Source: Cristatella mucedo | Lineage: Eukaryota; Bryozoa; Phylactolaemata; Cristatellidae | Reading direction: 5' to 3' | DNA: 64,000 nt | Assembly (NCBI GenBank): GCA_009760855.2 | Contig: WPIO01000152.1 | Location: 7,501-71,500 of the forward strand | Shown here: one piece after another, positions 44,046 through 55,528 of the stretch | Layout: every line of letters starts with the position of its first letter | How positions within the stretch are numbered: the first letter of the stretch is position 1 | Notes under the pieces: model-generated | Database searches by the model: none | Seen by the model: the letters and a program-made list of their open reading frames with translations, nothing else | Told to the model about the DNA's origin: nothing | Translations under genes and position numbers: made by a program

Positions 44046-45059
44046 GCTATTGGGGTGAGAGTGCATTGATACCGCACCCAAAAATGCTTTCGCAAAGCCA
44101 TTGCGTCTGCCAAACGAAGTCAAGCCAGCGAATAGAGCAACGACAGACACTTTGGCCGTGATTCTTGCCATATAACCGGCTGAATGTGCCGTAGATCAAT
44201 CAAAACAATCGCAAGCCCCACTGTTGTGGGCGTCTACGTGTCACCAGGCAGCAACCGCGAGGCTGCCTCAAAGAGACACTTACCTGCCCACTTCTTTGCA
44301 GGAATGCATCTTCCCACGTCGTAAACATCATTCGAGTAATTTTCTATTTTCTAATATTACTCTATTAATTCTTTATTCGAGCGTTTTTATAATTCTGCCC
44401 ATCTTCCCACTGTCCCCTTTTCTTTTTAGCGCGGTTAGCCTGTCATTGGAGTACCGACTGGGGCGCATGGAATTCGGCAAGTTATTGAAAGCTCTACAAC
44501 TTGAAAAAATCCACTTAATCCTCGTGACTGTGCTGTCTTACAAGCCAAGATATCTGATGTTACATTTAGAAATTCCTTAGAAATAGAACAGGGATTAACC
44601 TGATTAGCAATGCAACCTAGACTATAGCAGCACTTTTTTGCAAGGAAGAATGGCTTCCGGCAAAGTGAATATCCAAGTGTTGCTTCGCCAAGACTAGCAT
44701 ATGCCACTTCTTTGGGCATTCTTGTTATTGCACCCGTGTCGCCTGCGCCATGTCAAGTATCAGTGAACGATCATTCTTGTGTATGTTCATTGAAAGCTAG
44801 GCACATAAAGTTGCTCTCGTAGTGTTTACCATTGGGAAATAAACGTTTTAACACCAACTAATCTCTGCTAACGGATTATGATTGTTTAAATTTAGGCATA
44901 TTTGTGTTCATTATGGGCAAACTGAAGATTTTTGACAAGTTCTTCTTTAAGATTCATCTGCCAGGTTTCGGCGTCGATAAACCGCATGCATTAAAATCGC
45001 ACACAGAAGTGCACACAGATGATAGAATGACTGGCAATCGTGTGGAGACAAATTTTTGT

Positions 45060-45065
45060 TTTATT
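45060..45065 (-). terminator. Polyadenylation signal AATAAA, gene B
   Basis: AATAAA on the minus strand, 62 bases after the stop of gene B. The same signal, spacing and surrounding 3' UTR occur in gene C. Confidence 0.7.
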
Positions 45066-45127
45066 AGTAAATTCCGAGACCCAGACAAGGAACACTTTAC
45101 TTTAACCGAGCAAACGTGTCCTATTGC

Positions 45128-46139
45128 TTACCATCCCTTGGGCTCAGCATAGATTGGAACTGGAACGGGCACCCTCTCGACGACTGGGTAAGGTGCGGGA
45201 ACCTTCTCCACCACGGGTACGGGAACCTTGACCTCCTTGATCACTTCATAAGGCACTTGGACCTCCTTGATGACCTCGTATGGAACCTTGACCTCCTTCA
45301 CGACGGGGTACGGCTCAGGAACCCTCTTGATAACTGGCACTGGAATGCCAATCGTCTTGACGGCGATCTTGGATTTGCCGCCCGCATTGTTGTTGTTGTT
45401 ATTGTTGTTGTTGCCACCAGCGTTGTTATTGTTGTTGTTGTTATTGTTGTTTGCACCAGCATTGTTGTTGTTATTATTGTTATTGTTGTTGTCGGAGCCC
45501 CAGCCCCAAGAAGACGCTACAGAAACAAACGATTTATGTTTTAGCAGTAGGTCATGCAAAATTCATTATGGAAAGCATGCAGCGGATACGATAGCCACTA
45601 CGCTATAGAAACCGTACCAGGCTGTCGGTTGGGTCGGCAACCCGTTAAAGAATGTCGATTGCAGCAGAACAGCTTGCTGGAACCGGTTTTACTGAAGGAC
45701 GCTTACCGACATTTCGCGCCACGAGTAAGTACCACATGTAGTGACTCAGAAATTACTCGCGACACAACTAAATCCAACTGTTGCCGGCACGAGACTCATT
45801 TCGTACATTCAATAGCTCAGTCGATGGTCTGAGCAAACGACTAGCGCCACTCAGCCGTCCAGAGCGTAGCTCATATAATCCCAAGCACTGGTGTCGCCTG
45901 AGCCGACGGACCAAGTTCACCGCCGTAAGACCCGAGCTGCCAGGCAAGCCACCCAACGCGCCGCGAAGCCGAAGGTCGGCGCGTTGGGTCGGCGAGGGTG
46001 ACCAGCGAAGCCGCCGGCTGGGCTGCGGACGCTCGAGAGGCAACTCGGCCACCATTCTTGAGCAAGCGCGACGCGGCGTGCTGTGACCCTCACCTTGGAC
46101 GCAGAGGCAGCAGGCGAGCAAGATGGCGGCGTACTTCAT
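45128..46139 (-). CDS. Secreted poly-Asn/VP-repeat protein, copy B (2 exons)
   Basis: Exon 1 is 46139-46094 and exon 2 is 45516-45128, with a 577-base intron (donor GTGAGG, acceptor TTTCTGTAG, phase 1). The product is 144 aa: the same signal peptide as copy A, SSWGWGSD, N10-AGA-N10-AGG-N9-AGGKS, then the VP-repeat domain. Lys-Ile replaces Arg-Val after AGGKS, the only amino-acid difference outside the Asn tracts. The upstream ATG in frame at 46160 is not preferred because MKYAAILL gives a clean signal peptide. Secretion is inferred, and a structural or matrix role is likely from composition. TATA box, 5' UTR and poly(A) signal are all in place, so this copy looks intact. Confidence 0.85.
45583..45612 (-). 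mobile_element. Truncated tRNA-like relic in the intron of gene B
   Basis: 'ggatacgatagccactacgctatagaaacc' matches the 5' half of the tRNA-like sequence at 58161-58230 in the intron of gene C. It is followed by the same 'ggtcggcaacccgttaaagaat' flank. The remaining half is deleted here. Confidence 0.7.
45950..45988. repeat. Inverted repeat in the intron of gene B
   Basis: ACCCAACGCG and CGCGTTGGGT flank about 19 bases. The intron of gene C has the same arms near 58565-58603 despite a base change between them. Confidence 0.75.
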
Positions 46140-46198
46140 CGTAAGGCTACTCTTCAGCACTCGGTCTACGAAGAGTGAGCTTCACTCAGGCGGTGCTG

Positions 46199-46225
46199 CT
46201 GACGAGCGGTGGCTCGCGTTATATA
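46199..46225 (-). promoter_or_regulatory. Core promoter of gene B
   Basis: TATATAA at 46225-46219 (minus strand) with a TCAG initiator-like sequence at 46202-46199 and the ATG at 46139. Spacing is identical to copies A and C. Confidence 0.8.
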
Positions 46226-46479
46226 CGCTCTGCCCTGGCTCGGTGGTGAGGCGCAAGCCGGCGGTTGTCTAGGTGGCATTTCCTGGCAGGTCCGTTAATT
46301 AACATGCTCGGTGGCAACCATGTATGGAACGTTTTCGAGCTTTTGCCAAATTGAATCACATTTATCTGTGAGAGGCAGCCATCTGAAAATAAGGCCATAT
46401 TTAAGCAACTTTGCTTAGGGAGAGAATGGTAAGTTTCTGTTCAAGTAACGAGACCACAACTCGATACAATCTACACTTT

Positions 46480-47480
46480 TAATCGTATGCCGATGACACG
46501 TTGCTATACCCGTGGTTTGATCCCTAATAGCGTTTCAGCATGGCAAACTCTATCAAAACTTTCTTGCTACACGTACTGCTGATATTCGTATGCGGATGCC
46601 AGCAACGTTTTTCTAATTGAATGAAACCAACTTAAAAGCGATAGGTAAACGCAGAGTGCCCCGGAAATTGGAAAAACTAAGCTTCACAATCGGCTCAGCC
46701 ATCACACTTTCTGTAGCGTCTGCCTGAAATCCGTGCGTCCTTTTCTAGAGCGGCCTTTCACTGGAAGAGAGCATCAGCTTCACAGTTGAGCCTGTCTAGT
46801 TTCTGCAAGGTACAATTTAAAAAACTCGGGTTCACCTGGTCAGGGATACCACATCCAAGACGGTTCGTGCATTTGTGACGTCCCGCCTCGTAGTGTCTGT
46901 AAGTTACTGCTGGCAGAGATTCCAGCCTGTGCGATAAGGTTCTTATAGTTGATAAAAAGAAAATCTCTGCTGATTAGCTCATCTACCGTGTCCGTCGTAA
47001 TTTCCAATTGACACCACTACTGACTGACTTGCACTGGCTCTCCATAGAGCGCTGGATCGACGTCATCCTTATGTTCCTCATGCTCATGTCTCTTCATTTT
47101 GCCAGTTTCTCCCGTTACGAGCAACTTCGAAATCAGGCCCGGCGTCGCACAACCCGCTTGTCTGACTTAAGTGGTCTAATTGTGCTTTTAATCAATCTCA
47201 AATGCCTGCAGAACGTGCCTTAGTTGTTGTGCTCCCACAGCCTGGAACTCGATTCCGATTAACATCAAGACATTCACTGACATGACGTCATATAAATAAA
47301 AGCTAAAAAATGCATCAATCCCTCGCAGCATTTGCTGAATCCTTGTAATTCTTTGGGTGCTTACACGTGCTGACTCTGCCCGCTTTATTTCTAACCAATT
47401 GCCATGCTTTCTTTGCAGCATGCGCAAAGTGCCTAGAAAGATAACTAGTTCACTAAGAGTGTTTAAAAATATCGTATTAT
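46480..47480 (+). mobile_element. Decayed LINE upstream of gene B
   Basis: Plus-strand relic of the dominant LINE. It has 'cttgctacacgtactgctgatattcg' (AACTADIR region), 'gtgacgtcccgcctcg', 'tgacttgcactggctctcc' (LHWL) and 'cagcctggaactcgattcc' (WNSI). The 3' end at about 47428-47470 reads AAAGTGCCTAGAAAG...AAGAGTGTTTAAA. Many indels, no open frame. Confidence 0.8.
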
Positions 47481-47600
47481 AATTCTGGTTTTTATCCGTA
47501 ACTCAAATCGACTTAGGAACGCAGGATGGAGGCTGTAGCTCTGTTATTTCAATCCTATCGCCATATAGAAGCAATATTTTTTGGTTTCGCCCACTGAAAG

Positions 47601-49895
47601 TGGAATCAGTTACGAGTAAGCCACGCGCAGTCAAACATCTAGCAGCAAGTGAGTCCATAAATTTTCAGTTCGCATCCTCAGTCAGTCAAACTTGGTGCCT
47701 CGAGTGCCTCGAGTAGGAAAGCATCTCCTTTCCGCATTCCAAATGGCAACTCTTTCCCGACTTGCGTCTCAGTCTGCCATAAATTCACCGGCAAACACGG
47801 CAACCTGCATAACGACGTCAGCGCCAAGGCTGTTTCTATATCCGTTACACACAACACTAGGCGGCGAAAGCATCACGTAAACACCGCCAAGCAGCTGTCA
47901 GATAAGACAGCATAAGTCAGATAGGCCGACCAGCCTCTCCCTCTCCCACGATTGGCAGCTAAAACTCGGGGGCGGAATTGATTTGCCGTTTTCCGATTCG
48001 CCGACTTATTTTAGAGATGCAAGCGGAGTTGGCTGAATTCTAATGACCGTGCGAAATATTCATGAAGCGGGAGTGGCAGATTAATTGAAGATTTATCGAG
48101 CTTTCCACCCAGCCTTGCCAAGTCAGTGAATTGCTCGCTACCGTCCGTCGTCGCTGCAGCGTGGCGAGCGACGCGTACGTATTTGGCAGCAGCAGCAGCG
48201 AGCGGCGGAGCGGCTTCCTTCCTTCCTTCCTTCCTTCCTTCCTTCCTTCTGTCAACCGCTGAGCAGGCGAGCAGCGACGATTCTGAATCGGACGATCCGG
48301 GTTCGATGCATTTAGCGAAGCATTTGGGCGCCTACTCGTGATGGAACGAGTCCGATTGTCTGACGTAGGTCCTAGGAGTCACTCCCGTTGCGACAGCTGT
48401 GCGCCTAGCGAGCCACAGATGCGGAGAGAGCCTGCGTGCACAAACTGGGCGCGAACGCGGGTCGCGAGCCTCCAAGCCTCACTGGTCTTATATAAAAAAA
48501 CATTTGTGCGATTCAGAGTGTCTTCTTGCCTCTGGCCACTCAGCTCACACGCTGACAGCGCTCATCGTAAGCAGTGAATAGCGAGCGACGGGCGTCGAAC
48601 CCACGCGGTCTCTGTGTCAAGGTTGCCGCAGGCCGCTTCCCGGTCGTGGGAATGTAAGGCTTCGACATAGTGCTCGAGTGAAAGAAAGCCAATCGCGTTA
48701 TACTTATATTCGTGTCCGGGGATTTCAGAATGCCAGCTGCTAGGAGAGCTGACAATGCGGTTTCCAAACGCTTGAGATTCGCTAGAATCAGCGAAGCTAA
48801 ATCCGACCGTCGTAGAGTCGGAGGCGAGGGCGGCCGTGCAAGGGAAGCCAGATGACTAAGCACTTCGCGTAAATAGGAAGCCAGAGTGAAGGAATGAAGA
48901 GAGCTAAAAGAGAATTAGTCGATTGAATTTTAATTTGATGCGTTTTTCTCGAGAGGGGAGCTAGTCCCGGAGAATTTTCGCGTAACGCCACAGTTGCTTT
49001 GGTAAAGCCTAGCGGAAGATTTGCCGCTATCTGTGAGCGCCTTATCGCACGGGCACAAATACTTGCCAGGGGTTAGTAATTAAAGTCCAGACAAGATTTC
49101 ATTCGTGCGTACTCTAATATCTAATCACCGCAATTATCCCATGTAAGCACGGGCCAAACATTTCAAGATTGAGTAGCGGACAGCAGGAATACTTGACTAG
49201 GCAGCCGATTTTGTTGTCTAGCCAAATGACCTTTTTGACCAGGACACACAAGTTCTGTTCACAGCTACACGTGGGCTTTCTAGCTGGGCCGATTTTTAGA
49301 TCAAATATCATATACCTCAACGCAAGCAGCGAAGGCTTAGAATTCTCTACAACAAATCTTTAACAGCTCAAACGCTTCGAAGCACACCTTGGCAGTGCGG
49401 AACAGAGTTACAGAGTCTTGTGGAGTTCAGCCCTGCATTTATGCCGAAGAGGCAAGATGCCAGGCCAGATGTCTTGCCGCGTGTCATGCAAGTAATGCTT
49501 GATCGTGCTTCGTCCTAACAAAGACATCAGATGGACGGAAAAAAGCTGGTGGGAAATTTACCCGCTCATATGCGGGTCCTATCCTTGACCATCTTCTGTC
49601 TCAATCAAGGAAGATTTTTTTCTCGCGGGGCCAAATTTTGAACGCGCGGTCAGCCGCCACCTTCTGATGAGATTGGTATCGAAAGTCAAGTTCAAACGCT
49701 CACCTCCCGTGGACCCCTTCTCACGAAACTCGAATAGTGGAGCAGCATCCCCTTCAAATTATACGTACCTACCTCCAAAGTAAATAGCCCAGCGTAGCGA
49801 ATGAGCCGCTGCTCAATAGAAAATGCCTTAATTGTAAGCACTGTCAGCGGAGAATACAATCATGGCGAATAGGCAGCAGCTTTGTGGGGACTATA
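47601..49895. other. No gene recognised; (TTCC)n at 48216-48250
   Basis: Mixed DNA, GC-rich in 48100-48900. A (CCTT)n run of about 9 units is at 48216-48250. 'ccataaattcaccggc' near 47779 resembles a phrase at 62989, which may be a remnant of an uncharacterised repeat. Confidence 0.5.
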
Positions 49896-49903
49896 CCCTA
49901 AGC

Positions 49904-50102
49904 CAGTGGTTCTCAACCTTCCTAATTCCGCGACCCTTTAATACAGTTCCTCAGGTTGTGGCGATCCCCGACCATAAAATCATTGTGTGCAAAATGTGGC
50001 AATGCGTGTTTTCTGATGGTCCTAGATGATCCCTGTGAAAGGGTCGTTCGACCCCAAAAGGGGTCGTGACCCAAAGGTTGAGAACCTCTCCTATTCAGTC
50101 AG
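49904..50102 (+). mobile_element. SPIN-like hAT MITE, copy 2
   Basis: Begins CAGTGGTTCTCAACCTTCCT and continues with GCGACCCTTTAATACAGTTC. The far half has AAAGGGTCGTTCGACCCC, AAAGGGGTCGTGACCC and GGTTGAGAACC, the inverted copy of the start. It is flanked by CCCTAAGC (49896-49903) and GCCTAAGC (50103-50110), a 7/8 match as an 8-bp hAT duplication. From memory, the first 75 or so bases resemble the published SPIN (Space Invader) consensus very closely. No transposase is present. Confidence 0.85.
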
Positions 50103-50323
50103 GCCTAAGCTCTAACAATCATGTTCATTATCCTTAAATATAGGTTTGCTGTAGCCTCTCAAAATAGACGCTTAGTCGTGTCGTGGCGTTTGTCCTTCTA
50201 TAGTTTTTATATCTCTTGGCTTGACTAGCAAGCGACTTTCTTTTTTCGCTCAACATATTTGCCTTTGTAAGAAGTACTAGGGGAAATCCTGCAAGCAGCT
50301 AATATGATGCTAAATCGAGAGCA

Positions 50324-50387
<64 letters not shown>

Positions 50388-50465
50388 CGAATGTATGCAT
50401 GAATACGCAATGTATAAATATATATGAATATATGCATACATTTTTATTCGATATATAATATTATC

Positions 50466-50561
<96 letters not shown>

Positions 50562-50572
50562 CATATGTATAT
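50324..50572. repeat. (TA)n and (CA)n microsatellites
   Basis: TA-rich runs at 50324-50382, a TATG/TACA-rich spacer, then about 85 bases of uninterrupted CA at 50471-50555 and more TA. Frames across it are products of the repeat. Confidence 0.95.
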
Positions 50573-51640
50573 ATATTAAAATATCCTGTGCTCTACATAG
50601 AACAGTCCAGGACGTGAAAGGGAGCAACCCTCGCCAGGCCGCTTCCAATGGGCAATGGTACATCTACGGCTGTTATATAAAATCCAAGGGGTCAAGCCAT
50701 CCACCCGGCCACCCTTTTACGTCACTACTCGTGTATTTTGTTCTTTTAATGTGCATTTTATTGCGCTCCGTGTCGACGTCATTCACAGCTGGCCAGACTT
50801 TGCTCGGCTATTTATCCTAAGAATTCGTTTGCTGGTCGGCGCGGCGCGGTTGCAGCCCTGGGTGTATTCGAATGCGGAGAAGACGACCTGCAATACGCGG
50901 TACTAAAGAGCTTTTAAAGTGCATGAAATAAGCTGGTTTGGTCGACTGGGCAATGAAAGCACCATTGAGACTCTGCTGCGCGCCGATTTTCTTACAGGAA
51001 GCAACCTTTGCTAGACATATACGCAGGTTTTTCGGCACGCTAGTGCATCTCGGGTAGATAGGTTTGTCTTGAGTCACCCTTAACAGAGGCCGATGCTAAT
51101 GAATTGCATCATGTGAGCCTACATTGTCAACCCTTCGCGATGCAGTTGCGCAAAAACTTGAGCAAAAGACGCCACTTGAAGCTGAAAAGCTTCATTGTAC
51201 AATGGATAGCGTACAATGACCCTCCTCGCTGAGAAAGCGATAAGATCTGGATATGCTGGGTAGAGGTAGCGCATTGCTGCCAGTATACCACGTGACGATT
51301 CAGCCATTAATTCTGCTGTTGCTGCCAGTAGCAACGTTGAGTGCAGTTCCAAAATGGCTGCCTGGCAGTTGCCGCTCTCTTTCTTTGATTTCTTTGCAAA
51401 GGGAGACGCTTGCATTTCCCGACGTTGATCCGTTCAAGCTCTATGTAAAGATAATCTGGCCTTAATTGGCAGAGTTGGATGCTTTGTGCCTGCGGGTCTA
51501 TTCGTGGTTGGCTTACTATTTGAAAAAAATAAAGTACATATCCTTACAAGGGGTCTTCGTATTAGCAATATTTTTGGAGTGAAGTAACGACATTCTCTGA
51601 CTAAACAATATTTAAAAAGAAGTTAACAATGCAACTGCTT
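50573..51640. other. No feature recognised
   Basis: Unremarkable DNA. Confidence 0.5.
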
Positions 51641-51890
51641 TTACATTGTTTGCTGGGTCCTCGTGACTTTTTCTTTGTTTGCTGATGCTCGCTGAGATTT
51701 CCTGATGTGTGCACTAACAATGTTTGCATGTCGACACATTTATGCTACCACTAACCGTATTACACAAACTTACATTGGTCACGTTGCCAGTAATCATAGG
51801 ACCGTGCTTCTTGAACAGCATATGTAGAGTGCCTAGAAAGGAATTAAGTTCTCTAAGCACGCTATAGGAAGGAATTATTATCGCTGTTTT
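51641..51890 (+). mobile_element. LINE 3' end, plus strand, decayed
   Basis: 'tttgctgggtcctcgtgac' (end of ORF/3' UTR start), then GAGTGCCTAGAAAGGAATTAAGTTCTCTAAGCACGCTATA and a vestige of ATT tail. An AT-rich block follows to 52060. Confidence 0.7.
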
Positions 51891-52066
51891 AATACATTAA
51901 AAAATATAATTTTAATACATTAAATAAATTTAATGTACTATTAAATTAAGTTTAAGTGATATTAAAAATAATATAATTAATTTAATAATATAATAAAATA
52001 ATATTAAAAATTATAATAATTAAATACATTTAATAGATTAAAAATAAATGTCAAATGTCATAATTG

Positions 52067-52910
52067 TTACGAACGGGGTGCAGCGGCATAAACGTTCCGG
52101 CAGAACTAGGCCGTAAACAACGAACTCTTGTCGGCGCTGGGCTTGGCCGACGCGCCACGAATACCAGCGAAGCCCTGCTCCTTGGAATCACGGCTAGCGA
52201 CATTGCAGGTGCAGCACCAATGCACTGCCAGCTGCGCTGACAGCAGCCGGCGGAGTGTGCGGCAGTAGCGAAGGGTGACCGTATCTCATAATGACAAGTT
52301 AGTTCGCTTCCATAACTTGGAGATATATATTTGACAGCAACGGAGCGTTACAGGTGCTCAACAGTGCCACGACGTGCGAAACTCTCGCAAAACGCTCAAC
52401 GACCTAGGGCGCAACTGAGGTCAAATGCCACGGCCAACTTCCGGAGAACAACTCCGTTCCTATTTCGCTGCGCTGGCTCTCGTGCTATGTGGACACAGGT
52501 TACTGCGTAATCAGTTCCTTGCCGTTATATTTTAGGAGCCGCAAAAAAGTGAATGAAATTATTTTTCATCATGCTTCATTTACAGAATATGACGAATACC
52601 TAGAAAGAGATGCACTTTCTCTAAGGGTGCTATGCAAAGGTATTGTCATTATTGTTTGTTATTATATATCAGTCGTAGTCAGGTTTATTAATAATGCTGC
52701 CGTTACATTACAAATGGAATGTGGCGGCTTCCACGTCAGGAAAGAACAAGACAGCTAACGCATCTCCGGTAACTGCGTTAGACTAAGCCGACGAGCAACA
52801 AGTAATTGTGAAGCCCTGCTCCTTGGAGTCACAGCTAGTGACTTGCAGGTGCCACACCAATGCATGCAGCTACGCCGCCTGTACCGGAACACGGCGGGCA
52901 CCGAGAGCGC
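52067..52910. repeat. Pair of related unclassified repeats
   Basis: The segment GAAGCCCTGCTCCTTGGAAT...GCAGCACCAATGCA at 52167-52222 recurs, diverged, at 52811-52866. Similar phrases continue on both sides (for example 'gacgtgcgaaac' near 52372 and 'gacgtgcaat' near 53093). The first copy starts near TGTTACGAACGGGG (52067), which looks like the start of an LTR. A LINE-like tail (TACCTAGAAAGAGATG...AAGGGTGCTATGC) lies between them at about 52598-52636. Confidence 0.5.
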
Positions 52911-52944
52911 CTATATCTTATCTGGTGGCTTATCATAGAAAGTA

Positions 52945-52967
52945 CATATATATATACATATATATAC

Positions 52968-53003
<36 letters not shown>
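52945..53003. repeat. (TA)n microsatellite
   Basis: Short TA-rich run with ACATAT interruptions. Confidence 0.9.
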
Positions 53004-53006
<3 letters not shown>

Positions 53007-53577
53007 TAATATATTATAAGCCCATATCAACAGCTTTGAGAAGAAGTTCATTTGGTAGCGACAAACGGTTGCAGGCTTTCAGCAGCGGTCATGACGTGCA
53101 ATAATTCCCCGTAAGGGTCAAGGGCAGGAGCTTTAATCGGCTTAGCCGCTTGGGCACAAGTCCTTGAGTCCAACTGACTGGCTACGCGTGGGTTTGGCTG
53201 TTATGCTGCCATGGCCATTGATTATCGCATAACCAATTCATATGCAATATAATTGAGAAACTGTGAATAAAGATTATCTAGCATAATCTGGCTGATTTGG
53301 CGAGCGGCATATTCACGAAATCTGCTGGACGCAATGTACATGGAAATCCGCCAGGATCTAGTGTGTTGGCTTACTGGCGCCTTGTATGACAATGTCAAGG
53401 TTTCGTTGGTCGTGGGCAGCCGGCCATATGTGAGCCTCTTCTAGCAAACTTCTCCGAACTTCAAAGTCACAATAGCAACGGTGTTCTCTCCTAGGATATA
53501 GTTACCTTGTCAGGACTTGGCTTTTAGTAGAGAAAGCACATTTTATATATCTTCATTCCTTCGCAAAAAAAATCCCA

Positions 53578-53741
53578 GCTGATTAAACAGCCTCTTTTAG
53601 TATAGCGACAGAAGAGCCTCTACGGCTATCACCACCGCTTGCAGTGGCGATAAATGATCGCCCACCGCAGGAATCGAACCCACGACCTCGGGACCGAGGT
53701 CGTGAAAGCAACCGCCTTACCTAGTGTGCCATCACGGCTCA
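53578..53741 (-). mobile_element. tRNA-derived SINE, well preserved
   Basis: On the minus strand it runs GAGCCGTGATGGCACACTAGG (A-box region), a cacgacctcggtcccgaggtcgtg self-complementary core, GGTTCGATTCC (consensus B box), GCGATCATTTATCGCC, then GCAAGCGGTGGTGATAGCC and GAGGCTCTTCTGTCGCTATA to TTTAATCAGC. It is one of the best copies for defining the family. Confidence 0.9.
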
Positions 53742-53999
53742 CCTTCGCAAGAGCGCCTCCAGAACTTGGTCATGTTTTGACCTCAACTTTTCGAGAATAG
53801 AAATGAGAAGCATCTGAACAGACATGGACTTGGCGCGTATGAAGCTGGATCTCACTGGAAGTCAGATGTATCATATTCGGGCGTTCCAGGCTAGTGGGTT
53901 CTAAAATACAACGATGAACAGAGCTTACCCCTCCTCATTGAAAATTCCAAGCATGCAGTATCTTCTCAGAGAGTTGGCGCTTCTAATTGGAGATGCAAT

Positions 54000-54330
54000 A
54001 ATTATTATAACAATAATAATAAAAATATTAGTACTATTATTAAAATATTAAAATATTATTACTATGGAGCATGTTTCTTGTCCTAAAAACTAAATCTCTT
54101 TTGAGGCACTTTTGATAAGCTGAAAGGAAGCACGTTAATTGGCTAATGATAATGTGCAGAGTTTCAACCCTTGTAAGAATGCAAAGAACAATTCATACGG
54201 ACGGAGCGTATTTTTCGAAATTTCGAGGACTTTTACCTTCCTTTTAAACTTCGTCAAGTCAGAGGTTACCCTAACGTCATTCGAAAGTTACCTCGGGGTT
54301 TTGGTATAATGCAAACTGAACAGGCTGCTG
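54000..54330 (-). mobile_element. Decayed LINE 3' portion, minus strand
   Basis: An expanded, interrupted AAT tail at 54000-54065 is followed by a decayed hairpin (AACTAAATCTCTTTTGAGGCACTTT). Sequence aligning with the 3' UTR and ORF end of the copy at 32792 follows ('ttttaaacttcgtcaagtcagaggttacc'). Confidence 0.65.
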
Positions 54331-54361
54331 GTACAGCTAAAAGACGAGTCAGAAGAGTGGG

Positions 54362-54525
54362 CTAGCCATGATGGCTCATTAGGTAAGGCGGTTGCTTTTC
54401 ACGTTATCGGTCCCGAGGTCGTGGGTTCTAATCCTGTGGTGGGCGATCCATTATCGCCACTGCAAGTGGTGGTGATAGCCGCAAAGGCTCTTTGTCGTTG
54501 TACAAAAGAAGCTGTTAGATCAGCT
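54362..54525 (+). mobile_element. tRNA-derived SINE, plus strand
   Basis: GCCATGATGGCTCATTAGGTAAGG (A box), GAGGTCGTGGGTTCTAATCC (B box), GCAAGTGGTGGTGATAGCC and GCAAAGGCTCTTTGTCG, ending at GAAGCTGTTAGATCAGC. It starts about 30 bases after the decayed LINE on its left. Confidence 0.9.
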
Positions 54526-55239
54526 AGATACGATGCGGTGCCTTATTAGGAAGTGTTTTGGATAGGCCGGAGCAAGATTATACAAAAACTAAAACTTAAT
54601 GTGCCAGAACCTTAAAGTCGACCATGCAACGACCACCGGTGAGTGCTGCCAAATGTGTGGTCATCTTTGACGATCGTCCGAGTTTCAAGAAATGCATAGA
54701 TTAAAATTATATCCCAGTCTCTAAATCTTCTCTCTTTCTCTCTTTCTCACCGACTTTCAAGTGCCGATATATCCTTTCCCTTGCTAATCTATCCACATTG
54801 TTGTGGAAGTGTATGCTTTTTGGTATTTTTTGGTCCTCTCAGGAGAATGATTAGCAGTTTCTGTCTGCCTTTGGTTGACTGCTGATAACCGAAGCTTTTG
54901 CAATGAATCTTTCTGGACTCCGCTACTTACCTCTAAAATTTCTACTCGAAGATGGATTTATCTTGCTTCCACTCCAAAAACTTCGGTTTTAGCCGTTCTT
55001 TACTATCGAAGCGACCCCCGGGTTGTTTTTCAGTGTGTAGTCATACAATCAAATAGTCGACATGACTTGATCTATCAACGGATCATGTCACGAATTGCAT
55101 TTAGCCGCGACTCAAGTCCTGCAGCGAATGACGTTTTATTGATCAATTGAAAAAATCCTCGGCCGCAAGGTTTTCAATGCCCTACGTATGACTAGACAAT
55201 AACCTGAAGGCTGTCTTAAAGTGTCATTAGGGGCCTATG

Positions 55240-55528
55240 TCATAGCAATATCACTTTTAGGTCACTTTATTCTTTGGCTCGTGCCTATCTCTCAGATCTA
55301 CTCCCCAACCAAACCCGCTTTTCGGAATCTAAGTTTACCAATACCTCGTACATACCTCAAACCCTTTGGAGACCATGCCTTGAGTTCGTATGCTCCCATA
55401 GCTTGGAACTCACTCCCAACTTGCGTCATAACATCCCCTGGCTTGACCACATTTAAAAAGAACTTAAAAACACACCTATTTAGGACAGCATTTAGTGGGT
55501 CCCTGTGATTCGTCCTTCATGTGCTTAT
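55240..55528 (+). mobile_element. LINE ORF end, plus strand
   Basis: Encodes APIAWNSLPTCVITSPGLTT, FKKNLKTHLFRTAFSGSL and a stop at 55508, with a decayed start (SQIYSPTKPAFRNL). It is very similar to the copy at 12128 but breaks off 20 bases into the 3' UTR (55528). Confidence 0.85.

Larger units (their letters stand above)
44595..47600. repeat. Segmental duplication unit carrying gene B
   Basis: Aligns, with gaps, to 56838-59940. Shared landmarks are 'ctgattagcaa', 'tgcttcgccaagac' and 'taccatcgggaaataaa' (in the form TACCATTGGGAAATAAA here). The whole gene, a tRNA-like relic in the intron, the promoter and about 330 bases upstream also align. A decayed LINE then begins at the same point in both. 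The exact right boundary is uncertain. Confidence 0.75.

Noticed and set aside
45768-46160. Single-exon 130-aa frame starting MLKSSLTMKYAAILL (and the same in copy C)
   Set aside because: It reads through the GTGAGG donor into intron. The phase-1 splice to the Asn-rich exon gives a coherent secreted protein in all three copies.
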